Program-made: the position numbers and the translations under genes
Notes under the pieces: generated by a model
What the model was told of the DNA's origin: nothing
The model's database searches: none
Seen by the model: only the letters and a program-made list of their open reading frames with translations
NCBI GenBank assembly: GCA_029218445.1
Contig: JAQXRI010000015.1
Coordinates: 1 to 37,784 of the forward strand
Direction of reading: 5' to 3'
Source: Prevotellaceae bacterium
GTDB lineage: Bacteria > Bacteroidota > Bacteroidia > Bacteroidales > Bacteroidaceae
DNA length: 37,784 nucleotides
Shown here: positions 25,151 to 33,436 of the stretch, piece after piece
How positions within the stretch are numbered: position 1 is the stretch's first letter
Layout of the letters: each line of letters opens with the position of its first letter

Positions 25151-25181
25151 TTTGTTTTGTCTGCATTTTATATTATCTTTG
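25151..25181 (+). promoter_or_regulatory. Promoter of the GH8 gene
   Basis: TTTG (25151-25154), 19 nt, then TATCTTTG (25174-25181): a perfect consensus match. It is back-to-back with the TlpA-like promoter, with 16 nt between the two -33 boxes. The start codon is 29 nt after the -7 box. Confidence 0.75.
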
Positions 25182-25209
25182 TACCCCAAACCAAATTATT
25201 ACCCAAGAC

Positions 25210-26409
25210 ATGAGAAAAACATTACTGACATTAGTCACTATTGCGGCTGTCAACATCAATGCCACAGCCGAAAACTTGTTTAAGACACTGCTCGGCAAAA
25301 GCGATGCGGAAGTGGAACAACGCCTTGAACAAGTGTGGAAACATTTCTTCACGCCTGGCGACCTCAGCCTCTATGAAGCCGACGGGCAGAAGACAGTTTA
25401 TTATGAAACGCCTGACGGACTGGCTTTCGTCATGGACACAGGCAGCAACGACGTGCGCACCGAGGGAATGTCGTATGGCATGATGATAAGCGTGCAGATG
25501 GACCGCCGCGAGGAGTTCGACAAACTGTGGCAATGGTCAAAACGCCACATGGCTTATCCTGAAGGTTCTGCCTGGGACGGTTTCTTCTGCTGGCAGTGCA
25601 AGACCGACGGCACAAAGTTTGGAGGCAGCAACGCCTCCGACGGCGAGATATACTATGCCACGGCACTATTCCTTGCCGCAGAACGATGGAACGAACCGAA
25701 ATATGCCGAAGAGGCTAACAACATACTTCAAAAAACGATGGACAACGACGGCGAGGCGACGGGAGTTTACAATCTCTTCGACCGAAGCAACCACCTGGTG
25801 ACCTTCGTGCCCGACCGTGCCGGCCACGGATTTACCGACCCTTCCTACCAGCTGCCCGCCTTCCTCGACTATTGGGCAAAGGTGGCCGCAAAGGACCGCA
25901 AGTTCTGGAAGGAGGCCGCAAAGGCGGCACGCCAGCACCTCATCGTTTCGGCCGACCCCACGACAGGACTGTATCCTGACTATAGCAACTACGACGGGAC
26001 GGCCTATCGTTGGCCACATGCCAGCTACGACACGTCAATATACATGTACGATGCCATTCGCTGTGCAATGAACGTAGGCATGGACTACTACCTCTGCGGC
26101 AAAGACAAAAAACGCCAAACGGCGGTGATGGCTCGACTGCTCGGCACGTTCAAGGCCGACGGCTACAGCCACGGCCATTTCCCACTGAACGGTCAGTCGC
26201 CCTTCGGCGACTATTCGCGCGGCATGGCCGGCGCCAACGCTGTTGGAGCCTTTGCCCTCGCCCACTCCACCAAGGAACACCGCGCACTGGCCCGCGAGCT
26301 TGTGCAGCGCCTATGGGACGCTGAGCCGCCTACAGGCAAATACCGATACTACGAGGGAATGGTGTATTTCCTTTCGATGCTGCATGTAAGCGGACGGTTT
26401 GAATTATAA
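25210..26409 (+). CDS. Glycoside hydrolase family 8, reducing-end xylose-releasing exo-oligoxylanase type
   Basis: A 399-residue GH8 enzyme with an (alpha/alpha)6 barrel. Rex-type members remove xylose from the reducing end of xylo-oligosaccharides. Motifs: RTEGMSYGMM with the general acid Glu85; ASDGEIYYATALFLA with the conserved Asp144; and SIYMYDAIRCAMNVGMDYY, in which Asp282 is the likely base by analogy to Rex. Positions are from motif reading, not alignment. A signal peptide ends near NATA-EN (about residue 20), so it is exported, although many Rex enzymes are cytoplasmic. No SusCD or other xylanase gene is adjacent. EttA begins 16 nt after the stop and may be partly read through. It has its own strong promoter. 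Confidence 0.88.
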   Translation: MRKTLLTLVTIAAVNINATAENLFKTLLGKSDAEVEQRLEQVWKHFFTPGDLSLYEADGQKTVYYETPDGLAFVMDTGSNDVRTEGMSYGMMISVQMDRREEFDKLWQWSKRHMAYPEGSAWDGFFCWQCKTDGTKFGGSNASDGEIYYATALFLAAERWNEPKYAEEANNILQKTMDNDGEATGVYNLFDRSNHLVTFVPDRAGHGFTDPSYQLPAFLDYWAKVAAKDRKFWKEAAKAARQHLIVSADPTTGLYPDYSNYDGTAYRWPHASYDTSIYMYDAIRCAMNVGMDYYLCGKDKKRQTAVMARLLGTFKADGYSHGHFPLNGQSPFGDYSRGMAGANAVGAFALAHSTKEHRALARELVQRLWDAEPPTGKYRYYEGMVYFLSMLHVSGRFEL

Positions 26410-26425
26410 AATAAAAAAAAATAAT

Positions 26426-28123
26426 ATGGCAACAGTTGACGACAAGAAAATCATTTTTTCAATGGTGGGAGTGTCGAAAATCATCCCACAAAACCAGAAG
26501 CAAATTCTGAAGAACATTTACCTCTCGTTCTTCTATGGTGCGAAAATTGGCATCATCGGCCTTAACGGTGCCGGCAAATCGACATTGATGAAAATCATTG
26601 CCGGACTTGAACAGCCCACACAGGGCGAGGTGGTGTGGAGCCCTGGCTACACGGTAGGCTATCTGCCGCAGGACCCTCCACTCAACGAGGCAAAGACCGT
26701 GAAGGAAAACGTGATGGAAGGCGTGCAGCACATCTACGACGCTTTGGCTGAATATGAAGACATCAACCAGAAGTTTGGCCTGGAGGAATATTATGGCGAC
26801 CCCGACAAGATGGACAAGCTGATGCAGCGTCAAGCCGAAGTACAGGACATCATCGACTCAACCGACGCATGGAACATCGACTCGAAGCTCGACCGCGCCA
26901 TGGACGCCTTGCGCTGCCCTCCCGGCGACTGGGCCGTGACAAACCTCTCGGGTGGCGAGCGCCGCCGCGTGGCCCTCTGCCGACTGCTGCTGCAAAAGCC
27001 CGACGTGCTGCTGCTCGACGAGCCTACCAACCACCTCGACGCCGAGAGCATCGACTGGCTCGAACAGCATCTGCAGCAATACGAAGGCACCGTGATAGCC
27101 GTAACACACGACCGTTACTTCCTCGACGATGTGAGCGAATGGATACTCGAACTCGACCGCGGCGAAGGCATTCCTTGGAAGGGCAACTACTCGTCGTGGC
27201 TCGACCAAAAGACGAAGCGCATGGAGCAGGAAGAGAAGTCGGCTTCAAAACGCCGCAAGACTCTTGAGCGGGAGCTGGAATGGGTGCGCATGGCGCCAAA
27301 GGCACGCCAAGCCAAAGGCAAGGCACGTCTTAACAGCTACGAGCAAATGCTTAACCAAGAACAGAAAGAGCGTGAAGAAAAGCTGGAGATATTCATACCA
27401 AACGGCCCACGACTCGGCAACAAGGTAATCGAGGCACAGCACGTGAAGAAGGCCTTTGGCGAGAAGGTTCTGTTCAACGACCTCAACTTCATGCTGCCAC
27501 CCAACGGCATCGTAGGCGTAATAGGTCCAAACGGTGCCGGCAAGACAACACTCTTCCGCCTAATCATGGGACTTGAGCAGGCCGACGGCGGCTCGTTTGA
27601 AGTGGGCGAGACAGTAAAGTTGGCGTACGTTGACCAGCAGCACAAGGACATCGACCCCACGAAGACCGTTTATGAGGTTATATCGCAGGGCAACGAAACG
27701 ATACGCATGGGAGGCCGCGACGTAAACGCCCGCGCCTACATCTCACGCTTCAATTTCTCGGGCACCGACCAAAGCAAGCTATGCAGCGTGTTGTCGGGTG
27801 GCGAGCGCAACCGTCTGCAGCTGGCTCTTGCCCTGAAGCAGGAAGGCAACGTACTGCTTCTCGACGAGCCTACCAACGACATCGACGTCAACACTCTGCG
27901 CGCCCTGGAAGAAGGCCTTGAGGCTTTTGCCGGTTGCGCCGTAGTGATAAGCCACGACCGTTGGTTCCTCGACCGCATCTGTACCCACATCCTTGCCTTT
28001 GAAGGCAACGGCGAGGTATTCTATTTCGAAGGCAGCTATTCTGACTACGAAATAAACAAAGCCCGCCGCCTCGGCAACGAGGAGATAAAGAAAGGACGTT
28101 ACCGCAAATTGATGGAAGAATAA
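26426..28123 (+). CDS. ettA: Energy-dependent translational throttle protein EttA (ABC-F ATPase)
   Basis: A ribosome-associated ABC-F ATPase that gates the first steps of elongation in response to energy state. The ORF track starts inside the GH8 gene; the ATG at 26426 (MATVDDKK) gives 565 aa, close to the usual EttA length. Two ABC cassettes: Walker A GLNGAGKST (45-53), signature LSGGERRRV and Walker B LLLDEPTNHLD; then Walker A GPNGAGKTT, signature LSGGERNRL and Walker B LLLDEPTNDID. The interdomain linker (P-site tRNA interaction motif) contains RKTLERELEWVRMAPKARQ, which is characteristic of EttA rather than Uup or YbiT. There are no membrane segments. A GC-rich hairpin follows. Confidence 0.95.
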   Translation: MATVDDKKIIFSMVGVSKIIPQNQKQILKNIYLSFFYGAKIGIIGLNGAGKSTLMKIIAGLEQPTQGEVVWSPGYTVGYLPQDPPLNEAKTVKENVMEGVQHIYDALAEYEDINQKFGLEEYYGDPDKMDKLMQRQAEVQDIIDSTDAWNIDSKLDRAMDALRCPPGDWAVTNLSGGERRRVALCRLLLQKPDVLLLDEPTNHLDAESIDWLEQHLQQYEGTVIAVTHDRYFLDDVSEWILELDRGEGIPWKGNYSSWLDQKTKRMEQEEKSASKRRKTLERELEWVRMAPKARQAKGKARLNSYEQMLNQEQKEREEKLEIFIPNGPRLGNKVIEAQHVKKAFGEKVLFNDLNFMLPPNGIVGVIGPNGAGKTTLFRLIMGLEQADGGSFEVGETVKLAYVDQQHKDIDPTKTVYEVISQGNETIRMGGRDVNARAYISRFNFSGTDQSKLCSVLSGGERNRLQLALALKQEGNVLLLDEPTNDIDVNTLRALEEGLEAFAGCAVVISHDRWFLDRICTHILAFEGNGEVFYFEGSYSDYEINKARRLGNEEIKKGRYRKLMEE

Positions 28124-28157
28124 AAAACAAAGAGTGCGGGTTTCGCGACCCGCACTC
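28120..28157 (-). terminator. Hairpin terminator between convergent ettA and M13 peptidase genes
   Basis: A perfect 11-bp stem (28130-28140 with 28147-28157, loop TTCGCG) carries a T-rich tail (TTGTTTTTTATTC) on the minus strand, so it clearly ends the M13 transcript. On the plus side only CTAAATATT follows, so termination of ettA there is less certain. Confidence 0.85.
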
Positions 28158-28172
28158 TCTAAATATTCATAA

Positions 28173-30188
28173 TTACCAAACCCTTGCCCTTTTGTTCTTT
28201 GGTACAAACAATGGGTCGGACTTCTTTACGTTGAAGGCAGTGTACCACTCGTCGATGTGCGGCAGAGCGCCGTTTACACGGGCTGCGTTGGGCGAATGGA
28301 CATCCATCTTCAACAGCATGTCGGCATATTCCGGACGCACGTTGCTTGCCCATATTCTTGCCCAGCTGAGGAAGAAGCGCTGGTCGGCCGTCAAGCCGTC
28401 GAGTTCCTTTGCCACAGTAGCGTCGTTGTGCATGGCAAGCAGGGCAACGTTAAGGCCACCATTGTCGCCGATGTTTTCGCCAAGTGTCATTTTGCCATTC
28501 ACCTTCTTTCCCTCTGCCACCTCGAAGTTGGAGAAATAGTCTTCCAAAACCTTAGTGCGCTTCTCGTAGGCTTTCTTATCGGCTTCGGTCCACCAGTTGC
28601 GCTGCTGTCCCGTCTTGTCGAACTGGCACCCCTGATCGTCGAAGCCATGGGTCATCTCGTGGCCAATGACTGCACCAATGCCACCATAGTTGAGAGCATC
28701 GTCCGCCTGCGGGTCGAAGAACGGCGGCTGCAGTATGCCTGCGGGGAAGCAAATCTCGTTGGTCGGTGGATTGTAGTAGGCGTTGATGGTTTGTGGCGAC
28801 ATCTGCCATTCGGCCTTGTCAACAGGCTTGCCCACCTTGCGGTCCAACATGTCCATGAGGAAATATTCGCTGATGTTTCCAAGATTTTCATACAGCGACA
28901 ACGAGTCGTTTACGACCAGCTTAGAGTAGTCCTTCCACTTGTCGGGATAGCCAATCTTTACGATGAAGTTGTCGAGTTTGTCCTTGGCTTGCGCCTTTGT
29001 CTCTTCGCTCATCCATGTAGCATTCTGTATGCGCTGTCCCAGTGCCTTCTGAAGGTTGCGGACAATTTCCGTCATGCGCTTCTTGCTTGATTCAGGAAAG
29101 TATTTCTCGCAATACATCTGTCCTATGGCGTCGCTCAGCACACTGTTGACAAGTCCGTTGGCCCTTTTCCATCGAGGCACGTCCTGCTGCTGTCCAGTAA
29201 GTATGCTTGAAAACTCGAAGGATGCCTTGCGGAAATCGTCGGACAAAGCACTCGTCGCTCCTCCTAAGATACGTGACTCGGCATACGACTTGAGGTCGTC
29301 GAGCGAAGTCTCAGCCAATATCTTCTCCACCTCATGTATGGGTTCCGGCTGTTCCACGACCACTTCGCCAAAGGCGGGCGCACCGGTCACCCAGAACATC
29401 ATTGTCCAGTCGATGCCCGGAAACTGTTTGAGCAGTTCGGCATAGGTCATCTTGTGGTAGTTGGCGTCGAGGTCGCGCAGCTTCACTTGGTCGTAGCTCA
29501 CCTTGGCAATTCTGTTTTCTATGGCCATCACGGCCTCAACCTTTTTGGTGGCCTCTTCGTCAGAATATCCCACGAGCTTGAACAGCTTTCGTCCATATTC
29601 CTTGTATGCCTCGCGCACGGCCTTCGTCTGCTCGTCGTCGTTCAGATAGTAGTCGGTGGTGCCAAGTCCGAGTCCGCCCTGCTGTATCTTCACCACGTTG
29701 TGTCCCGCATTGCGTATGTCGGCACCCACGCCCCATCCGAACATCATGGTGTTCTCACCTCTGCGGTCGAATTCGGCCGTCAATCTGAAGTATTCGCTGC
29801 GATCCTCCACCTTGCGCAGTTTCTCAAGCAGTGGCTTTATTGGTGCATACCCTTCGCGGTTAAGCCTCACGCTGTCCATCACGAGGTTGTAGAGAGTGCC
29901 TATTTTATAGCCTAAGGTTCCGGGCTTCTGAGGCTGGTTGGCAAACTGCAGCACCAGTTCGTTTATCTGCAGCTGGTTCTTTTCATACAGGTCAACGAAA
30001 GCACCGTTAGTCGGATGTTCGGCATCGAGCGGATGGCTTTTCAGCCAAGAGCCTGTTGAATACTGCACAAAGTCTGTGCCGGGCTTCACGCCAAGGTCCA
30101 TGTTGGCCTTGTCGTAGCCTTTGTTTTGTGCGCTTGCCGCCGTTACTCCTGCAACAATTGCAAGCATAATCATCTTTGCTTTTCTCAT
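28173..30188 (-). CDS. M13-family (neprilysin/PepO-like) zinc endopeptidase
   Basis: A 671-residue secreted metalloendopeptidase acting on short peptides. The signal peptide is cleaved near AASA-QN (about residue 21). The N-terminal lobe has VKPGTDFVQYSTGSWL (M13_N). The catalytic domain has the zinc motif HEMTH (His510, Glu511, His514), preceded by GAVIG and followed by GFDDQG, then the third ligand Glu571 and Asp575 in GENIGDNGGL. The NAYYNPPTNEICFPAGIL segment is also typical of the substrate-binding edge. The C-terminus ends in RARVW, matching the family's final VW. It starts 30 nt after the MATE gene and is probably the last gene of that operon. A strong terminator follows. Confidence 0.96.
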   Translation of the reverse strand: MRKAKMIMLAIVAGVTAASAQNKGYDKANMDLGVKPGTDFVQYSTGSWLKSHPLDAEHPTNGAFVDLYEKNQLQINELVLQFANQPQKPGTLGYKIGTLYNLVMDSVRLNREGYAPIKPLLEKLRKVEDRSEYFRLTAEFDRRGENTMMFGWGVGADIRNAGHNVVKIQQGGLGLGTTDYYLNDDEQTKAVREAYKEYGRKLFKLVGYSDEEATKKVEAVMAIENRIAKVSYDQVKLRDLDANYHKMTYAELLKQFPGIDWTMMFWVTGAPAFGEVVVEQPEPIHEVEKILAETSLDDLKSYAESRILGGATSALSDDFRKASFEFSSILTGQQQDVPRWKRANGLVNSVLSDAIGQMYCEKYFPESSKKRMTEIVRNLQKALGQRIQNATWMSEETKAQAKDKLDNFIVKIGYPDKWKDYSKLVVNDSLSLYENLGNISEYFLMDMLDRKVGKPVDKAEWQMSPQTINAYYNPPTNEICFPAGILQPPFFDPQADDALNYGGIGAVIGHEMTHGFDDQGCQFDKTGQQRNWWTEADKKAYEKRTKVLEDYFSNFEVAEGKKVNGKMTLGENIGDNGGLNVALLAMHNDATVAKELDGLTADQRFFLSWARIWASNVRPEYADMLLKMDVHSPNAARVNGALPHIDEWYTAFNVKKSDPLFVPKNKRARVW

Positions 30189-30218
30189 CTTTTTATTTTT
30201 TATATGGATTGTTGTTTT

Positions 30219-31544
30219 TTATCCATTAGACTTCGCTTCCCCTTCAAAAACTACAAATAATTTTCGAAATATTACGGTTTGTACCACTCCACGTGCCACA
30301 AGATACAGCATCAACGCCAACCACAGCGCATGATTGGCCCACACCGGGAACAGCAAAAAATAGACGGCAAAAAACACCACGGCAGCGGTCAGCGTCGAGG
30401 CCATCATGCCTCGTGTGGCCGTCATGCCGATGTATAGCCCGTCCCAATAAAAAGCTCCCATGCCGGCTATTGGTATGGCCATTGCCCACGGCAGATAGTC
30501 GCGCGAGGCCTCAACCACCTGCGGCTCGTTGGTTAGCAGAGCCAAAAACGGCTCGCCGCCCACGCCGTACAGCACGGTATAAGCCAACGTCAGCCAAAGT
30601 GTCCATTTCAGCAGTCTTTTCACCGTGTCGTCAAAAGCTTCACGGTTGCGTGCCCCATAGTATTTTCCGCCTATGGCTTCACCGGCATAAGCAAAGCCGT
30701 CCATTACAAACGAGTAGAGCGTAAAAAGCTGGAACAGCAGCGTATTGACCGACAGCACCACCGCTCCCTGCTTGGCTCCCGCCGCCGTAAACCAAAGGTT
30801 GACGGCCACCAGGAACAGCGTTCGCAGGAAGATGTCGCGGTTGACGCTGAAAAACCTCATCATCGCCGCTCCGTCGTTCAGTGCCTTCACCGTCATCAGC
30901 CTCAGCAGATTGCCGTATCGGCTGCGCAGCATCGCGAGGGCCAAGGCAAAGCCGGCATATTGTGCCGTGAGCGTGCCAAAGGCAACTCCCTCAACCTTCA
31001 TTCCTGCAAGATAGACGAAGGCGAGGCTTGCCGCAATGTTCACTACATTTTGGAATATCGACACCATCATTGTCACCCTTGTGTTCTGCATGCCAATAAA
31101 CCATCCCGTGAGGCTGTAGAGGCCAAGCATGGCGGGTGCGCCCCAGATGCAGATGTCGAAGTAGGTGGCCACGTGCTGCTTAAGGTCGTCGGTAGGTTGC
31201 ATGGCGGCCATGGCTCCGGCCTTAAGCAATACCTGCAACAATATGAACGCCACCCCCACACCCACGGCCACCGTCATCGACCTTGCCAGCAAATCGGCCA
31301 TTTCCTGTCGGTCACTTCGTCCGTAGGCCTGCGAGGTCATCCCGCTGGTGCCCATTCTCAAAAATCCGAATATCCAATAAATCACATTAAACACCATGCT
31401 ACCCACGGCAATGGCTCCAATGTAAGCCGCATCGCCCATGTGACCCACGATGGCCACATCCACGAGTCCTAACAGCGGCACCGTGATGTTGGTCACTATT
31501 GCCGGCAATGCTATGTTCAAAATGTCTTTGTCTCTCTTGTTCAT
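30219..31544 (-). CDS. MATE-family multidrug/metabolite efflux transporter
   Basis: A cation-coupled antiporter in the inner membrane with about 12 hydrophobic helices over 441 residues. The opening IALPAIVTNITVPLLGLVDVAIVGHMG is characteristic of the DinF-like branch, as is GTSGMTSQAYGR in the first half. The second half repeats the fold (SFVMDGFAYAGEAIGGKYYG). I choose the start at 31544 (MNKRDKD), not 31553, because it forms an ATGA overlap with the stop of the helicase gene, which implies translational coupling. M13 follows 30 nt later. The substrate is unknown. Confidence 0.93.
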   Translation of the reverse strand: MNKRDKDILNIALPAIVTNITVPLLGLVDVAIVGHMGDAAYIGAIAVGSMVFNVIYWIFGFLRMGTSGMTSQAYGRSDRQEMADLLARSMTVAVGVGVAFILLQVLLKAGAMAAMQPTDDLKQHVATYFDICIWGAPAMLGLYSLTGWFIGMQNTRVTMMVSIFQNVVNIAASLAFVYLAGMKVEGVAFGTLTAQYAGFALALAMLRSRYGNLLRLMTVKALNDGAAMMRFFSVNRDIFLRTLFLVAVNLWFTAAGAKQGAVVLSVNTLLFQLFTLYSFVMDGFAYAGEAIGGKYYGARNREAFDDTVKRLLKWTLWLTLAYTVLYGVGGEPFLALLTNEPQVVEASRDYLPWAMAIPIAGMGAFYWDGLYIGMTATRGMMASTLTAAVVFFAVYFLLFPVWANHALWLALMLYLVARGVVQTVIFRKLFVVFEGEAKSNG

Positions 31545-33436
31545 TTTCTGCAATCACTTTCCCCCTTCACATACTCCCAAAACTTCTTGTAGAATGGATG
31601 GCGCGTCAGGGTGGCGGCATCGCCAAGCACTATCAGTTTCATGCGGGCACGGGTGATGGCCACGTTCATGCGGCGCAGGTCGCGCAGAAAGCCTATTTGG
31701 CCCTCATCGTTTGAGCGAACAAGCGAAACGAGAATGATGTCGCGCTCCTGACCTTGAAATCCGTCAACCGTGTTTACTGTTATTATTTTGCGGTAAGGCT
31801 TGAAGAAGTCGAGCCGCTTCACCAGGTGGCGCAGATACTGCACCTGAGCGCGATATGGCGAAATGATGCCCACGTCGATGCGCTCGTCGGCAATGCGCTG
31901 TCTTCCTATCTTCACAAAGTATTCGGCAAGGGCCAACAGTGTCTGCTGGGCTTCTCCCTTGTTTATCCTGCCAAAGTTGTCGCCCACGTATTCCTCTTTC
32001 GACTCGTTGAGGTTTATCCACTCTATCGGATTGTCGAGGTCGAGAATGCCGCGGAACTTCACTTCGGGTGCGGCCACCACCCTGCCGTGGTAGAACCAGT
32101 CGGACGAAAACCGCATTATGGCTTCGTTCATGCGGTACTGCACGGTAAGCAGCGTGACGGCCTCCGGCTTGTTTTTCACGATGCGCTGCATCAGCGTCGT
32201 GTCGAGGCCACCCCTCATGGCTTCAATGCACTTTATGGTGGGAGGCAACTGGCAGTGGTCGCCGGCAAGCACCACTCGTGTGGCGCGCCGTATGGCTATC
32301 CAGCAGGCGGCTTCGAGTGCCTGTGCGGCCTCGTCGATGAACAGTGTGCCGAACTTCATTCCGTCGAGCAGCCTGTTGGCGCTACCCACGAGTGTCGAGG
32401 CCACCACGCGCGCCTCGCCGAATATCTGCGCCCCTATGCGCAGTTCAAGCTCGATGTCGCGCTCCTTCAGGCGTTCTATCTTCTGGTGGAATGTACGGTC
32501 GCCTCGCTTGCGAGTGGCTCGCAGCTGGCGTATGGCCTTGCGTATGGCCCACAGTTGGGGATAGTCGGGATGAGCCTCAAAGCGTCGCTCGTAGGTGAAC
32601 GACAGCATCTTGTCGTTTACTCTCGTAGGGTTGCCGATGCGCAACACGTTTATGCCACGGTCAACAAGCTTTTCCGAAATCCAATCGACGGCCATATTGC
32701 TTTGTGCGCACACCAGCACTTGGTTTTCGCGCTTCAGGGTTTCAAATATTGCCTCTACCAAAGTCGTCGTCTTTCCTGTTCCAGGAGGGCCGTGAACCAC
32801 GGCCACGTCCTTCGCCCTCAGCACCTCGTTGACGGCTTTCGACTGCGACTCGTTGAGAAAAGGAAATGGCATGGCTGCAAACGAAAACGTCTCAGGCGCA
32901 TGGTTGTTGTAGAAAAGGTCGCGCAGATAGCCCAACCGTCCCTTTGCACTTATGGTGCGGTCGAGGGCCTCGAACATAAGCCTGTATGAGGTTTCGTCGA
33001 ACGACAACTGCACGTCAATTCTTCCTGCCGTCTGCAGGCCTATCGTGTCGCTGCCTTCAGGCACCGTCACCACCATTCGGTCGCCATCGACATAGCTCAC
33101 CGTTCCTCGTATCTCAACCCCCTTCTCACCTCTCACAGCACTTCTCTCACCTCTCACCTCTCCCCTCTCACCTCTCACCACCACAGGCTTTCCAAATTCA
33201 AAGTTGTGCTCGATGTCTGAGTCCTGAGTGCGGTACAGTTCCACCGAAAGCTGGTTGAGCGAGTTGTAGTAGCTGCGTCCGGCGCGCACGTTAAGCCACG
33301 CGTCGCCCCTTTTGGCGCGGCGTTCAATGTCCTTTGCGTCGGTTCGTTTGGCATATTCTTCCTTTTCGGCATCATATTCCATCATAAGCAGCAGACGCTG
33401 TCGCTGCAGTGCAAGTATTGGCGATTCTGTATTCAT
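31541..33436 (-). CDS. UPF1-like superfamily 1 DNA/RNA helicase (IGHMBP2 type)
   Basis: A 631-residue SF1B helicase. An N-terminal region with a beta-barrel-like domain (about 80-145) precedes the motor. Walker A is GPPGTGKT (216-223), Walker B FIDEAAQ (DEAA at 368-371), motif III LAGDHCQLPPT, motif IV VQYRMN, motif V TVDGFQGQERDIILVSLVRS and motif VI NVAITRAR. Residues about 87-107 (VRGERGEVRGERSAVRGEKG) are encoded by a heptanucleotide repeat array and look like an inserted, tolerated linker. The start overlaps the stop of the RluA gene by ATGA, and the MATE gene overlaps its stop in the same way. The role is probably nucleic-acid remodelling; the partner is unknown. Confidence 0.92.
   Translation of the reverse strand: MNTESPILALQRQRLLLMMEYDAEKEEYAKRTDAKDIERRAKRGDAWLNVRAGRSYYNSLNQLSVELYRTQDSDIEHNFEFGKPVVVRGERGEVRGERSAVRGEKGVEIRGTVSYVDGDRMVVTVPEGSDTIGLQTAGRIDVQLSFDETSYRLMFEALDRTISAKGRLGYLRDLFYNNHAPETFSFAAMPFPFLNESQSKAVNEVLRAKDVAVVHGPPGTGKTTTLVEAIFETLKRENQVLVCAQSNMAVDWISEKLVDRGINVLRIGNPTRVNDKMLSFTYERRFEAHPDYPQLWAIRKAIRQLRATRKRGDRTFHQKIERLKERDIELELRIGAQIFGEARVVASTLVGSANRLLDGMKFGTLFIDEAAQALEAACWIAIRRATRVVLAGDHCQLPPTIKCIEAMRGGLDTTLMQRIVKNKPEAVTLLTVQYRMNEAIMRFSSDWFYHGRVVAAPEVKFRGILDLDNPIEWINLNESKEEYVGDNFGRINKGEAQQTLLALAEYFVKIGRQRIADERIDVGIISPYRAQVQYLRHLVKRLDFFKPYRKIITVNTVDGFQGQERDIILVSLVRSNDEGQIGFLRDLRRMNVAITRARMKLIVLGDAATLTRHPFYKKFWEYVKGESDCRK
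33124..33179. repeat. Eight in-register heptanucleotide units inside the helicase gene
   Basis: Plus-strand units: TCTCACC, TCTCACA, GCACTTC, TCTCACC, TCTCACC, TCTCCCC, TCTCACC, TCTCACC (coding-strand unit GGTGAGA). Five units are identical, two differ at one base, and one is degenerate. Because 7 is not a multiple of 3, gain or loss of one unit shifts the reading frame. Confidence 0.95.

Noticed and set aside
31754-32989. Plus-strand ORF of 411 aa opposite the helicase gene
   Set aside because: It is antisense to well-conserved helicase motifs, has low-complexity His/Arg/Val-rich sequence and no recognisable domain. It is a shadow of GC-biased codons.
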